A DNA stretch of 34,173 bases from an uncultured Prevotellaceae bacterium (lineage in GTDB: Bacteria; Bacteroidota; Bacteroidia; Bacteroidales; Bacteroidaceae). Location: positions 1 through 34,173 of the forward strand of contig ONSV01000013.1 of the NCBI GenBank assembly GCA_900320585.1. Reading direction: 5' to 3'. Below the pieces are notes generated by a model that saw nothing but the letters and a program-made list of their open reading frames with translations, was not told the DNA's origin and did no database searches. Shown here one piece after another: positions 7,001-14,882 of this stretch (within the stretch, counting starts at the first letter, position 1; each line of letters begins with the position of its first letter). Both the position numbers and the translations under genes were made by a program.

Positions 7001-9031
7001 TTATCTCACCACCATTTTCTTCCCGCCCATAATGTAGACACCGGGGCGGAGCCCCCGGGTTCCCTCATGGGCGTATCTGACCTTACGTCCGTCGACGGCA
7101 TAGACGTCGTCCTCGGCAGGAACGCCTGCAATGCCGGGCGCTATGCCCTCGGTCTCCGCGTCGAACTCCACGATGCGGCCCTTGTACTTCTTCCATCCTG
7201 GGGCGGTCTTGTATTTAGATGACGTTCCCCGGGGCACATAGAGGTGCCTCAACGACAAATCCAGGTCGTCGATGGCCGACGGGTCGATTTGTGGCGGCTC
7301 TTGAGCGAAGACATACGTACGGCTCAGGTCGAAACACCTGTTGAAGGCATAGGCACCGATTTCCTCCACACTCTGCGGGATGCTGACGCGCTCGTAATGG
7401 TATCTGGCCGAGAAAGCATAGGGATGCACCACCCTCACGCCATCAGGAATGACCAGTCCTATCTCCTCAGAGGGCAGTTGCTCAATGAGCTGGGTACGGT
7501 CGGCACTGAGCACCTGGTTGTCAACCACCACGAATTCGCTCTCGTTGCCAGTCTCCAGCCTCACCCTTTCGAGGTTGTTGCATTGGGCGAACACGCCATC
7601 GGCATATCGCACGAGGCTACTGGGGAGGGTCACGTCGATGAGCATCGTACACTTGTAGAAAGCCTTGTAGGGCATCTCGTTGTCGGAGGTCACCAACTGT
7701 TCGTCGCCATCGATGAGATAGGGCTCGCCCCCGGCCACTACCGAGGCGTCGGACAAATCGAGCACGGAGAGATTTCCCCATGTGCCCTTTGCCAGTTCGT
7801 TGCTCCCGGCCATACATCTCAAGGTTCTGAAGTCGGTGCTGTTGATCGGTCCGTTGACCTTGAGCCAAACCACCGTGTCGCGCTGCGCATCGGTAAGCAA
7901 GTCGGCCAGTGTTCCAGGAGTCTCCACCATCACTTCTACCATCTCGGTAGAGATGCGCTGTGGATTGACCCTGAGCACCATGTTCTGATAAAGATTGAAA
8001 TTATAGATTCCCCAATAAATGAGAAGCGAGGCCAGGTCGAAATAGCCATCTTGCTCTCCGCCCCAACCCCAGTTGATATAGACCTTTCCTTGTTTGTTAT
8101 AGCCATGCAGAACGAACTCATGGCCCATGTACGACTCGTCTGAACCGCCGTAGATGATAGGCAGTCCGCTACTGATGCAATGGAAAATCATGTCCATCCA
8201 CTCCTCCTCGGTATAGTTGTCCTTGTCGACAGTCACCGCATAGGGATAGCCCAGGTTCATGCGCAATCCGTGAGTAACCGACTCATTGTACGAGCCTGTG
8301 CCCGACGATTCGTACATGGCCTTCATGGCCAGTCCCACATGATACATCAGTTTGGCCACAGCATTCTTCTGGTTTCTCGATGTTAACCCATTATAGCTGT
8401 TGGCCATCAGACCATAATCGTATTCCGTGCCCGTGATGTCCTCCTCGTATTTCCGTCCATCGAAATCGCCAAAGGGCACGTAAGTGAAGACGAGTCCCTC
8501 TCCCACTTTCGGCCACTCCAGGTATCTGATTACCTGGGCAGTGGCAGTGGCCACACATCCCGTGGGACATCCGCTCGGGCAGAGGTCGTTGTAGGGGCTG
8601 TCCTGGTCCCATTTCGTTTTCATGAGCGGACTGACGTGGTCGGGATATTTTTCGGGGTCGGGGGTGATGTTCTTGAGTGGTTGCGTTCTCGCCATCCCTG
8701 CCACCTGCTCCACGGCATGCAGCCACCATTTGAAGTTCTCGTTATCTGTCTCGGGATTATATTTGCTTTCTGAGCAACCCAGCACGGCCGGATACATGTC
8801 ATCGGTAGCCATCACCACGAATCCGCCATCGTCGTAGCCGATGACGGCCACCGACTGTCTGTCGTCGAGCACCCGCATCGTCTTTTTCGCTTTTCTCATC
8901 ACCGTTCCCACGTCGGTGGTGGAGAGTTCGTCGTATGCCAATCTCAACAATTCCTGCATGCTGCGCGGCTTTGCACCAACGCAGAGCGGAATGGCGGCCA
9001 CCAAGGCCAACAGAACCAAGAACTTTCTCAT
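7001..9031 (-). CDS. Secreted C10-family cysteine protease (streptopain/interpain-like) with BspA-type LRR and sorting tail
   Basis: A 676-residue exported protease. Start: ATG at 9031, giving MRKFLVLLALVAAIPLCVGA as a clear signal peptide; an earlier in-frame TTG at 9040 is less likely. Residues about 22-110 resemble the C10 inhibitory propeptide (GFVVMATDDMYPAVLG). The catalytic Cys is Cys159 in PTGCVATATAQV, the catalytic His is His304 in MGHEFVLHGY, followed by the INWGWGG motif. Residues about 410-600 form LRR_5/BspA-like repeats (IPDGVRVVHPYAF, IPQSVEEIGAYAF). The C-terminal part (VYAVDGRKV...LRPGVYIMGGKKMVVR) resembles type IX secretion tails. It starts 19 bases after the alaX stop. 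Likely surface-exposed or released; the substrate is unknown. Confidence 0.9.
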   Translation of the reverse strand: MRKFLVLLALVAAIPLCVGAKPRSMQELLRLAYDELSTTDVGTVMRKAKKTMRVLDDRQSVAVIGYDDGGFVVMATDDMYPAVLGCSESKYNPETDNENFKWWLHAVEQVAGMARTQPLKNITPDPEKYPDHVSPLMKTKWDQDSPYNDLCPSGCPTGCVATATAQVIRYLEWPKVGEGLVFTYVPFGDFDGRKYEEDITGTEYDYGLMANSYNGLTSRNQKNAVAKLMYHVGLAMKAMYESSGTGSYNESVTHGLRMNLGYPYAVTVDKDNYTEEEWMDMIFHCISSGLPIIYGGSDESYMGHEFVLHGYNKQGKVYINWGWGGEQDGYFDLASLLIYWGIYNFNLYQNMVLRVNPQRISTEMVEVMVETPGTLADLLTDAQRDTVVWLKVNGPINSTDFRTLRCMAGSNELAKGTWGNLSVLDLSDASVVAGGEPYLIDGDEQLVTSDNEMPYKAFYKCTMLIDVTLPSSLVRYADGVFAQCNNLERVRLETGNESEFVVVDNQVLSADRTQLIEQLPSEEIGLVIPDGVRVVHPYAFSARYHYERVSIPQSVEEIGAYAFNRCFDLSRTYVFAQEPPQIDPSAIDDLDLSLRHLYVPRGTSSKYKTAPGWKKYKGRIVEFDAETEGIAPGIAGVPAEDDVYAVDGRKVRYAHEGTRGLRPGVYIMGGKKMVVR

Positions 9032-9049
9032 TATCGTCAAATTCTGTTA

Positions 9050-9520
9050 CTATTTGCTCACTACTTTAAACCTCACCCTGAATGTCCGGGCATGCTCATC
9101 CCAATTCGTTCCCAGGAGTTCGAACTTGCCTATCTGCGAGGTGGACCTCACATGCTTTCCGATGCAAGGGCACACGTCATAGTCGCCAATCCTCACCAGC
9201 CGTATGGTATCTGAGGCATCGTCAGGCAACCTGTCGAGTCGGATTTCCTCTGGCAAATTGTCTCTGTCGACATATTCGCAGGTCACGTCAAGGTCATCGT
9301 CGATGAGTTGGTTCATCCGTTGCTCGATTTCTCTCTCCTGCTTACGGTCGGGTTTTCTGTCGAGCAAGAAGGTCATCTTGCTTTTTTTCCGCTCGATGTG
9401 GGCCACTACGGCTCTCTCGCAACCAAACATTCTGATCATGGTCTGGTTGAGCAGATGCTCCGCCGTATGTGCGGGTGGGAACTCATCTTTGTTGTGGTCG
9501 TTAAGTATAGGATCTTTCAT
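9050..9520 (-). CDS. AlaX-like tRNA editing protein (AlaRS/ThrRS second additional domain)
   Basis: A 156-residue free-standing editing domain that is expected to hydrolyse mischarged tRNA (typically Ser-tRNA-Ala). The zinc ligands are visible: HTAEH (His18, His22) and CxxxH in CPCIGKH (Cys119, His123). The start at ATG 9520 (MKDPILNDHNKDEFPPAHTAEH) is preferred, because an upstream extension would overlap the end of the amylase gene and adds non-family residues. It lies 22 bases after the amylase stop and just before the protease, all leftward. Threonyl-tRNA or another mischarged tRNA as substrate cannot be excluded. Confidence 0.88.
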   Translation of the reverse strand: MKDPILNDHNKDEFPPAHTAEHLLNQTMIRMFGCERAVVAHIERKKSKMTFLLDRKPDRKQEREIEQRMNQLIDDDLDVTCEYVDRDNLPEEIRLDRLPDDASDTIRLVRIGDYDVCPCIGKHVRSTSQIGKFELLGTNWDEHARTFRVRFKVVSK

Positions 9521-9542
9521 TTGCTGTGATAAGTATGTAGCT

Positions 9543-11207
9543 TTACAATTTGACTCGAAGCACCAGTCCGCCACACGGTGGCACATTCAGCCGTAAGGGT
9601 TGCTTGTCGGTAATGGATAGTTGCTGCTGGCTGTCGGTGAGCAGTTCCACAGCCTCGTAGTCGGCAGGCCTGAACTGGAGGTACTCGAATGCATGCGTGG
9701 GAATGTTCACGTCGACCACTGCCGGCATCTCATCGAAGTTGGCCACGACCACCATGAGCTGGCCTTCAGCTTTTCTCAAGAAAGCGAACTGCTTGTCGGC
9801 CATCTGTGGGTTCACGTACATCAGGTCATAGAGTTTTCCCTCCCTGATGGCCACCTCCTTGTTGGCAGCCGTCAGTATGCGTGTATAGAGCCTCTGCCAC
9901 TCACGCTCAGGCTTTCTCAGTGTCCTTCGGTCGAAGAATCCCCTTCGGAGCGTATCGACCGACCAATAGTCGAAGATTGTAGTGCGCCCGTCACGGCCGC
10001 TGAATCCTTCCTCGTCCATGCCTTTCTCACCAAATTCCTGTCCGGCATACACCATCACGGGGTTGGTATTAAGGAGTGCGCTCACTATCATTCCAGGAAT
10101 ACCTTTTTGTGCGTCGCCTGCGAAGAACTCACTGGCTATGCGTTGCTCATCATGATTCTCGAGGAAGTAGAGCATATGTTGGAAGATATCGTCGTTGACC
10201 TGCCACTGGCTCGTGATGTCACCGGCAGCCCTTCTGCCGCACATCACGTCGCGCACGCAGTCATACATCCCCACCTTGTCGTAGAGATAGTCGAATCCGG
10301 CACGGATATAGTTTCTATATTGTGCGGGGTCGTACACCTCGCCGATGAACTGTATACGTGGATATGCGAATTTCACCTTGTCGGTGGCCCAACACCAGAA
10401 AGCATCGGGCACCATCTCGGCCATATCGCACCTGAAGGCGTCGATGCCTTTCGAGGCCCAGAACATGAGGATGTCGGTCATCTTGCTCCAGGTATCGGGA
10501 ATGGGCGTGAAATGGCACGACCGTCCTCCGGCATCGCAATAGTCAATGCCATAATTTAGTTTCACCGTCTCATACCAGTCGTCGCGGTGGGGATGGTTGT
10601 CGAAATGGTCGTTTCCTGTCGCCTTGGCCGGACACTCCTCATACCTCTCCTCCCCGTCGAAGGGGATATCGGAGGTGTCGAGTGGCATTCCCCAGCAGTA
10701 ATAGAAATTGTTGCCAGTAGAGAAATGCATCTTGTTGTCGTCGTCGGCACCGAGGTCTCTCACCAGTTCGGGTTTGGCTACCGAATGGTACTCACGCGCC
10801 ACATGATTGGGCACGAAGTCGATGACCACCTTCATCCCGGCCTCATGTGTTCTCCTCACCAGGGCCATGAACTCCTCCATTCTTTTCTCCACATTGGTGG
10901 CAATGTCGGGATCGACGTCGTAATAGTCGGTGACAGCGTAGGGTGAGCCCGCCTTTCCCTTCACCACCTGGGCGTGCTGCCTTGGAATGCCAAACCCCGA
11001 ATAGTCGGTTGTCGTGGCATGCCGGATGATTCCGGTATACCAGACATGGGTGGCCCCCATTTTCCGGATTCTCGACAGCACATCGCTGTTCAGGTCATCC
11101 ATTTTTCCACAGCCATTCTGCTCTATACTTCCGTTGGGCACCAAGGATTTGTTCTTGTTTCCGAAGAGTCTGGGCAGTATTTGGTAAACGACAGGTTTCA
11201 CTTTCAT
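9543..11207 (-). CDS. Alpha-amylase family glycoside hydrolase (GH13), cytoplasmic
   Basis: A 554-residue GH13 enzyme acting on alpha-glucan or malto-oligosaccharide. The four conserved regions are present: DFVPNH at 130-135, DAFRCDMAEM with nucleophile Asp261, FIGEVYD with acid/base Glu290, and ENHDEQR with Asp353. A beta-sandwich domain with VVVANFDEMP follows near the C terminus. There is no signal peptide, so it probably works inside the cell on stored glycogen or imported oligosaccharides. The Cys-rich insert around 170-232 is notable. The subfamily and product specificity cannot be told from sequence reading. It sits 79 bases downstream of fabD with a hairpin between. Confidence 0.92.
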   Translation of the reverse strand: MKVKPVVYQILPRLFGNKNKSLVPNGSIEQNGCGKMDDLNSDVLSRIRKMGATHVWYTGIIRHATTTDYSGFGIPRQHAQVVKGKAGSPYAVTDYYDVDPDIATNVEKRMEEFMALVRRTHEAGMKVVIDFVPNHVAREYHSVAKPELVRDLGADDDNKMHFSTGNNFYYCWGMPLDTSDIPFDGEERYEECPAKATGNDHFDNHPHRDDWYETVKLNYGIDYCDAGGRSCHFTPIPDTWSKMTDILMFWASKGIDAFRCDMAEMVPDAFWCWATDKVKFAYPRIQFIGEVYDPAQYRNYIRAGFDYLYDKVGMYDCVRDVMCGRRAAGDITSQWQVNDDIFQHMLYFLENHDEQRIASEFFAGDAQKGIPGMIVSALLNTNPVMVYAGQEFGEKGMDEEGFSGRDGRTTIFDYWSVDTLRRGFFDRRTLRKPEREWQRLYTRILTAANKEVAIREGKLYDLMYVNPQMADKQFAFLRKAEGQLMVVVANFDEMPAVVDVNIPTHAFEYLQFRPADYEAVELLTDSQQQLSITDKQPLRLNVPPCGGLVLRVKL

Positions 11208-11234
11208 AGTAGATCAGTAAAATTGTATATAAGC

Positions 11235-11270
11235 ACGCAAAGCCATTCCCACGAAAGGATGGCTTTGCGT
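11235..11270 (-). terminator. Hairpin between fabD and the amylase gene
   Basis: A perfect 12-bp inverted repeat, ACGCAAAGCCAT (11235-11246) with its complement at 11259-11270, sits 16 bases beyond the fabD stop. There is no T-run on the minus strand, so it may be a weak terminator, an mRNA end-protecting stem or an attenuator separating fabD from the downstream genes. Confidence 0.5.
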
Positions 11271-11286
11271 ATGCGATGTTAATGAA

Positions 11287-12171
11287 TTAGATACCGTGGG
11301 CAGCCACGGTCTTGTCGATGCGAGAGATCATTCCCTGGAGCGCCTTTCCGGGGCCGCACTCCGTGAAATCGTCGGCACCGTCGGCAATCATGTTCTGCAC
11401 GCTCTCTGTCCATCTCACACTGCTGGTAAGCTGGGCAATGAGGTTGGCCTTGATTTCAGCAGGGTCGGTATGGGGTTTGGCATCCACGTTCTGGTATACC
11501 GGACATTTTGGAGCCTTGATTTCGGTGTTCTCGATGGCCTCCTGCAACTCATCCTTAGCCGGTTGCATGAGCGGAGAATGGAAAGCGCCACCCACCTTCA
11601 GCGGCAGTGCCCTTTTCGCACCGGCCTCCTTCATTTTCGCGCAGGCCTCGTTCACGGCCTCGATGTTACCCGAAATCACCACCTGTCCGGGGCAGTTGAG
11701 GTTGGCGGCCACCACCACGTTGCCTTCGGTACTTACCTGCTTGCAAATCTCCACCACTTGCTCATCGGGCAGACCGATGATGGCAGCCATGGTCGACGGA
11801 GCGGCCTCGCAAGCTTTCTGCATGGCCATGGCCCTTGCGTAGACAAGCCGGAGTCCGTCTTCGAAACTCAGGGCCTCAGCAGCCACGAGTGCGGAGAACT
11901 CTCCCAGCGAGTGTCCTGCTGTCATGGCAGGCTTGAAGTCATCGCCCATGCACATTGCGCTGATCACACTGTGCAGAAAGACTGCGGGCTGTGTAACTTT
12001 GGTCTGCTTGAGGTCTTCGTCCGTTCCCTCGAACATGATGTCGGTGATGCGGTATCCAAGGATTTCGTTGGCTTTCTCGAACAACTCCTTTGCCATGGGA
12101 TTGGCCTCATAGAGGTCTTTCCCCATGCCAACAAACTGTGCTCCCTGACCGGGAAAAACAAATGCTTTCAT
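11287..12171 (-). CDS. fabD: Malonyl-CoA:ACP transacylase
   Basis: FabD moves the malonyl group from CoA to acyl carrier protein, the chain-extender step of type II fatty acid synthesis in the cytoplasm. The 294-residue protein begins MKAFVFPGQGAQFVGMG, has the nucleophile elbow GHSLG at 86-90 (Ser88), the substrate-binding Arg113 in YARAMAM, and the catalytic His198 in GGAFHSPLM. Length is typical. It is transcribed leftward from a well-formed promoter at 12266-12296, with an 88-base leader. No other fab gene is adjacent. Confidence 0.97.
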   Translation of the reverse strand: MKAFVFPGQGAQFVGMGKDLYEANPMAKELFEKANEILGYRITDIMFEGTDEDLKQTKVTQPAVFLHSVISAMCMGDDFKPAMTAGHSLGEFSALVAAEALSFEDGLRLVYARAMAMQKACEAAPSTMAAIIGLPDEQVVEICKQVSTEGNVVVAANLNCPGQVVISGNIEAVNEACAKMKEAGAKRALPLKVGGAFHSPLMQPAKDELQEAIENTEIKAPKCPVYQNVDAKPHTDPAEIKANLIAQLTSSVRWTESVQNMIADGADDFTECGPGKALQGMISRIDKTVAAHGI

Positions 12172-12265
12172 CTTTTTACTTTAAAAAACAGTTTTTATAC
12201 TACCCTCCATGGGGCAGTAACAATGAATGATGTTATCCCTAATCGCCTAAAGCGCTTCGGGGCTA

Positions 12266-12323
12266 CAAAGTTACGAAAAGTCGAGTGGAGAACAAAACAA
12301 ACTCGTTGGTTTTTTATCCCGAG
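12266..12323 (-). promoter_or_regulatory. fabD promoter, carried on a 58-bp dispersed repeat
   Basis: On the minus strand TTTG (12293-12296), a 19-base spacer and TAACTTTG (12266-12273) form a complete Bacteroidales promoter. The whole 58-base segment recurs at 27182-27239 with 51 identical positions. Three short complementary blocks, CTCG, CGAG, CTCG, could form alternative hairpins. Confidence 0.7.
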
Positions 12324-12357
12324 ACAACTAAACCACGACGTTTCTGTCGATGTTACG

Positions 12358-12395
12358 AAAAAAATCATCCCGGCGGGTCCAAGCCCGTCGGGATG
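12358..12395 (-). terminator. Terminator of the rpsF-rpsR-rplI operon
   Basis: On the minus strand CATCCCGACGGG, a 6-base loop and CCCGCCGGGATG form a 12-bp stem with one G-U pair (12366-12395), followed by a run of seven T residues after one A. It lies 26 bases beyond the rplI stop. Confidence 0.9.
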
Positions 12396-12421
12396 TTTCT
12401 TATTTAGGTTGTTACTCTTGA

Positions 12422-12961
12422 TTACTCAGCAGTGGGAATATCCTCCTCGTCGAAGTCCTCCTCTACGGGAGCCTCTTCTACTGCTGCGGGGGTCTCCTCG
12501 GCAGCGGGAGCCTCTTTCACGCCCTCAGCCACGACGATAACAGGAATCTTCACCTCCACATCCTTGAAGAAGTGCACGGTAGCCTCATACTCACCCACGT
12601 TCTTGATGTCGTGCATGGTGATGATTTTGCGGTCGACCTCGATGCCTTTCTTTGCGAGTTCCTCAGCCACGATGCCAGCATTGACAGAGCCATAGAGCAC
12701 GCCAGTGGAGCTCACCTTGGCCTCTACCTTTACCTCCACACCCTCGAGCTGGGCGGCACGTTTCTGTGCAGCAGCTTTCTGAGCCTCGATTTTGTGGGCT
12801 TGCTGACGCAGGTTCTCAGCGAGGATTTTCTTTGCCGACGGAGAAGCGATCACACCTTTTCCTGAAGGAATGAGGTAGTTGCGTCCGTAACCCGGCTTTA
12901 CGTCTACGATCTCGTTCTTATAACCCAGACCGATGATGTCTTCTTTCAAAATAATCTGCAT
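12422..12961 (-). CDS. rplI: 50S ribosomal protein bL9
   Basis: A large-subunit protein that binds 23S rRNA near the L1 stalk. The N-terminal domain is clear (MQIILKEDIIGLGYKNEIV, then PGYGRNYLIPSGKG), followed by the long connecting helix (residues about 50-75) and the C-terminal domain. At 179 residues it is about 30 longer than E. coli L9; the excess is an acidic Ala/Glu/Pro-rich tail from about residue 150 (EETPAAVEEAPVEEDFDEED), a feature of many Bacteroidetes L9 proteins. It is the last gene of the bS6-bS18-bL9 operon and has a strong terminator. Confidence 0.97.
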   Translation of the reverse strand: MQIILKEDIIGLGYKNEIVDVKPGYGRNYLIPSGKGVIASPSAKKILAENLRQQAHKIEAQKAAAQKRAAQLEGVEVKVEAKVSSTGVLYGSVNAGIVAEELAKKGIEVDRKIITMHDIKNVGEYEATVHFFKDVEVKIPVIVVAEGVKEAPAAEETPAAVEEAPVEEDFDEEDIPTAE

Positions 12962-12979
12962 GCTGTGTCCTCCTTTTCT

Positions 12980-13249
12980 TTATTTCATCAAATCAGTAAC
13001 GTAAGGCAGCAATGCGATTTGGCGTGCGCGCTTGATAGCGGTGGCCACGCGGCGTTGGTACTTCAGAGATGTACCAGTGATGCGCCTTGGGAGAATCTTT
13101 CCCTGCTCGTTGAGGAACTTCTTCAAGAACTCGGGATCTTTGTAGTCGATGTACTTGATGCCACTCTTCTTGAAACGGCAGTACTTTTTCTTTTTGGTGT
13201 CGACCGACGGCGGGGTCAAATAGCGGATTTCAGTATCTTTCTCTGCCAT
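12980..13249 (-). CDS. rpsR: 30S ribosomal protein bS18
   Basis: An 89-residue small-subunit protein that forms a platform heterodimer with bS6 on 16S rRNA. It shows the family core [19 protein letters not shown] and [24 protein letters not shown]. The start at 13249 follows the bS6 stop by 2 bases; bL9 begins 18 bases after its end. The conserved order bS6-bS18-bL9 confirms the assignment. Confidence 0.97.
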   Translation of the reverse strand: MAEKDTEIRYLTPPSVDTKKKKYCRFKKSGIKYIDYKDPEFLKKFLNEQGKILPRRITGTSLKYQRRVATAIKRARQIALLPYVTDLMK

Positions 13250-13251
13250 GA

Positions 13252-13596
13252 TTAAGCCTCCTCTTTTTTACCTAATTTAATACGTCTTTTCTCAGCATAC
13301 TGTGCGGCATACTTGTCGAGTCTCACAGTGATAAAGCGGATGACCTTCTCGTCGCGACGATAAGCGGTCTCGAGCAATTTGATCACTTCTGGCTCAGCCT
13401 TGAACTCAAGCAGGCAGTAGAAACCTGTTGATTTCTTCTGAATAGCGTAAGCCATTTTTTTCAGTCCCCAGGTCTCTTCGTTCAGAATTTCAGCGCCTTT
13501 TTCAGTAAGCAGGTTTCTGAATTTTGCGACCGTTTCCTTCATCTGTTCATCAGACAAAACGGGAGTCAAAATGAAAACGGTTTCGTATTGATTCAT
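13252..13596 (-). CDS. rpsF: 30S ribosomal protein bS6
   Basis: A 114-residue small-subunit protein, partner of bS18. It begins [18 protein letters not shown] and contains [18 protein letters not shown] and the motif [15 protein letters not shown]. It is the first gene of the operon, transcribed leftward from a consensus promoter at 13641-13671. In many bacteria bS6-bS18 bind their own mRNA leader; the leader here is only about 40 bases and no clear copy of that RNA motif was found. Confidence 0.97.
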   Translation of the reverse strand: MNQYETVFILTPVLSDEQMKETVAKFRNLLTEKGAEILNEETWGLKKMAYAIQKKSTGFYCLLEFKAEPEVIKLLETAYRRDEKVIRFITVRLDKYAAQYAEKRRIKLGKKEEA

Positions 13597-13640
13597 ACTA
13601 AAAATTGAATTGAAAAATGTTGTTTTTGCAAAATGCGGTG

Positions 13641-13671
13641 CAAAGGTACTCTTTTTTCGTCACCCCACAAA
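13641..13671 (-). promoter_or_regulatory. Promoter of the rpsF-rpsR-rplI operon
   Basis: Minus strand: TTTG at 13668-13671, a 19-base spacer, then TACCTTTG at 13641-13648. The fit to the Bacteroidales consensus is exact. The rpsF ATG is 45 bases downstream. Confidence 0.8.
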
Positions 13672-13713
13672 ATTTTTTTTGTTTTTTTGCGTCGGATATC
13701 GGATAATAGTGAT

Positions 13714-13721
13714 TACCTTTG
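13714..13721 (+). promoter_or_regulatory. -7 element upstream of the small membrane protein gene
   Basis: TACCTTTG at 13714-13721 matches the -7 consensus. The nearest TTTG (13686-13689) is 24 bases upstream, a little far. The ATG at 13782 is 60 bases downstream. It is back to back with the rpsF promoter. Confidence 0.5.
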
Positions 13722-13781
13722 CCCCTTAAAGGTGGTTTCAGGGGTTTATGCCCCACATTTTATGGCCACAAACGTAAAGCT

Positions 13782-13961
13782 ATGAGGAAATTGCTCACCC
13801 GGTGTGGTTTGCCGATTTTGTTTTTGGGCATGGTGATGCTGTTGGCCGGCATCCCCAGCCATTTGTGCGACCACAATGCCTATTTGGCGTTGTGCGTGGT
13901 GCTGATGCTTTCGGGACTGGTGTGGTATGTGGTCTGCCTGAAGCGACGAAGCAAATATTAA
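13782..13961 (+). CDS. Small two-helix membrane protein, uncharacterised
   Basis: A 59-residue frame starts with ATG at 13782 (MRKLLTRCGLPILFLGMVML). It has two hydrophobic segments, residues about 8-25 and 34-52 (ALCVVLMLSGLVWYVV), and ends with basic residues (CLKRRSKY), predicting an inner-membrane hairpin with both ends in the cytoplasm. I recall similar short two-helix proteins of unknown function in Bacteroides and Prevotella. A longer frame from 13719 adds residues without membrane or family character and is not preferred. It stands alone between the ribosomal operon and rprXY, with its own promoter box. Confidence 0.6.
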   Translation: MRKLLTRCGLPILFLGMVMLLAGIPSHLCDHNAYLALCVVLMLSGLVWYVVCLKRRSKY

Positions 13962-14139
13962 GTTTTTGAAGATTCACATTCGTTCAACTTCTTGGAGTTC
14001 AGGAGTTCAGACAATATTCCGAATTCACCTTGTTAGGTTCAATGGTTGCAGGCTGTTGTAAGGTCTAAATTTATGAACTCGTGCACACCTCTCAATTTAG
14101 GACAATGACTTAACCTGTCAAAAATGGCTGATTCATAAT

Positions 14140-14167
14140 TAAGCCCCTGACTTTCGGCAGGGGCTTA
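14140..14167 (-). terminator. Probable terminator of rprXY
   Basis: A 10-bp perfect stem, TAAGCCCCTG (14140-14149) with its complement at 14158-14167 and an 8-base loop, lies 11 bases past the rprY stop. The following minus-strand sequence is AT-rich but lacks a long T-run. The 170 bases before it (13962-14139) show no other feature. Confidence 0.6.
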
Positions 14168-14178
14168 GTCTATTGGTT

Positions 14179-14877
14179 TCATTCGCCGTCGGGTGTGATG
14201 AGTTTGTATCCCTTTCCGTGAATGTTGATGATTTCTATCTGCTCATCATCTTTCAGGTGCTTGCGCAGTTTGGTGATATACACGTCCATCGACCTGGCAT
14301 TGAAGTAGTTGTCGTCGATCCAGATGGTCTTGAGAGCAAAGTCGCGCTGCAGAATCTCGTTGGCATGCGAGCAAAGCAATGCCAGCAGCTCATTCTCCTT
14401 GGTGGTGAGCTTGGTTTGCTTCTCGCCGATGGTGAGGAGTTGTTTTTGCGTGTCGAAGGTAAACCTTCCGATGTGATAGAGGGTCGACTCCTTCACTTTC
14501 TTTCCCCTCACGCGCCTGAGGATGGCCTCAATACGGAACACGAGTTCCTCCATCGAGAAGGGTTTGGTGATATAGTCGTCGGCACCTATCTTGAAGCCCT
14601 CGAGGATATCATCTTTCAGCTGCTTGGCAGTGAGGAAGATGATGGGTATGTCGGCATTGGCCTGTCTGATTTCCTGTGCCAAGGTGAATCCGTCTTTCTT
14701 CGGCATCATCACATCGAGCACACAGATGTCGTACTTGTTCTTGAGGAACTCTTTATATCCGGCCTCACCATCAAGGCAGAGCTCGGCCATATATCCTTTA
14801 GCCTGGAGGTATTCGCGAAGCAGCATTCCGAGGTTCTCCTCGTCTTCGCACAACAGAATTTTAAGTTTTTCTTCCAT
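14179..14877 (-). CDS. rprY: OmpR-type response regulator (RprY-like)
   Basis: A 232-residue DNA-binding response regulator. The receiver domain covers about residues 5-118, with the acidic pair Glu11/Asp12, phospho-acceptor Asp55 in VLDVMMP, Thr83 and Lys105 in TKPF. The winged-helix domain (about 130-228) ends with SMDVYITKLRKHLKDD and the HGKGYKLI wing. It begins 5 bases after the rprX stop, so the pair is co-transcribed and translationally close. Its likeness to RprY of Bacteroides fragilis, first described through tetracycline-related regulation, is recalled from the family; its regulon here is unknown. Confidence 0.92.
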   Translation of the reverse strand: MEEKLKILLCEDEENLGMLLREYLQAKGYMAELCLDGEAGYKEFLKNKYDICVLDVMMPKKDGFTLAQEIRQANADIPIIFLTAKQLKDDILEGFKIGADDYITKPFSMEELVFRIEAILRRVRGKKVKESTLYHIGRFTFDTQKQLLTIGEKQTKLTTKENELLALLCSHANEILQRDFALKTIWIDDNYFNARSMDVYITKLRKHLKDDEQIEIINIHGKGYKLITPDGE

Positions 14878-14882
14878 AAAGC

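Noticed and set aside
7244-8143. 299-codon open frame on the plus strand
   Set aside because: Lies entirely opposite the C10 protease gene and its translation has no family likeness; a shadow of the GC-biased codons of the real gene.
11296-12540. 414-codon open frame on the plus strand
   Set aside because: Runs opposite fabD, its promoter and the rplI terminator; His/Leu/Gly-rich antisense translation without motifs.
13962-14139. Possible small RNA or gene between the small membrane protein and the rprXY terminator
   Set aside because: Only short direct repeats (GGAGTTCAGGAGTTCAG) were seen; no promoter, stable fold or open frame supports a gene.
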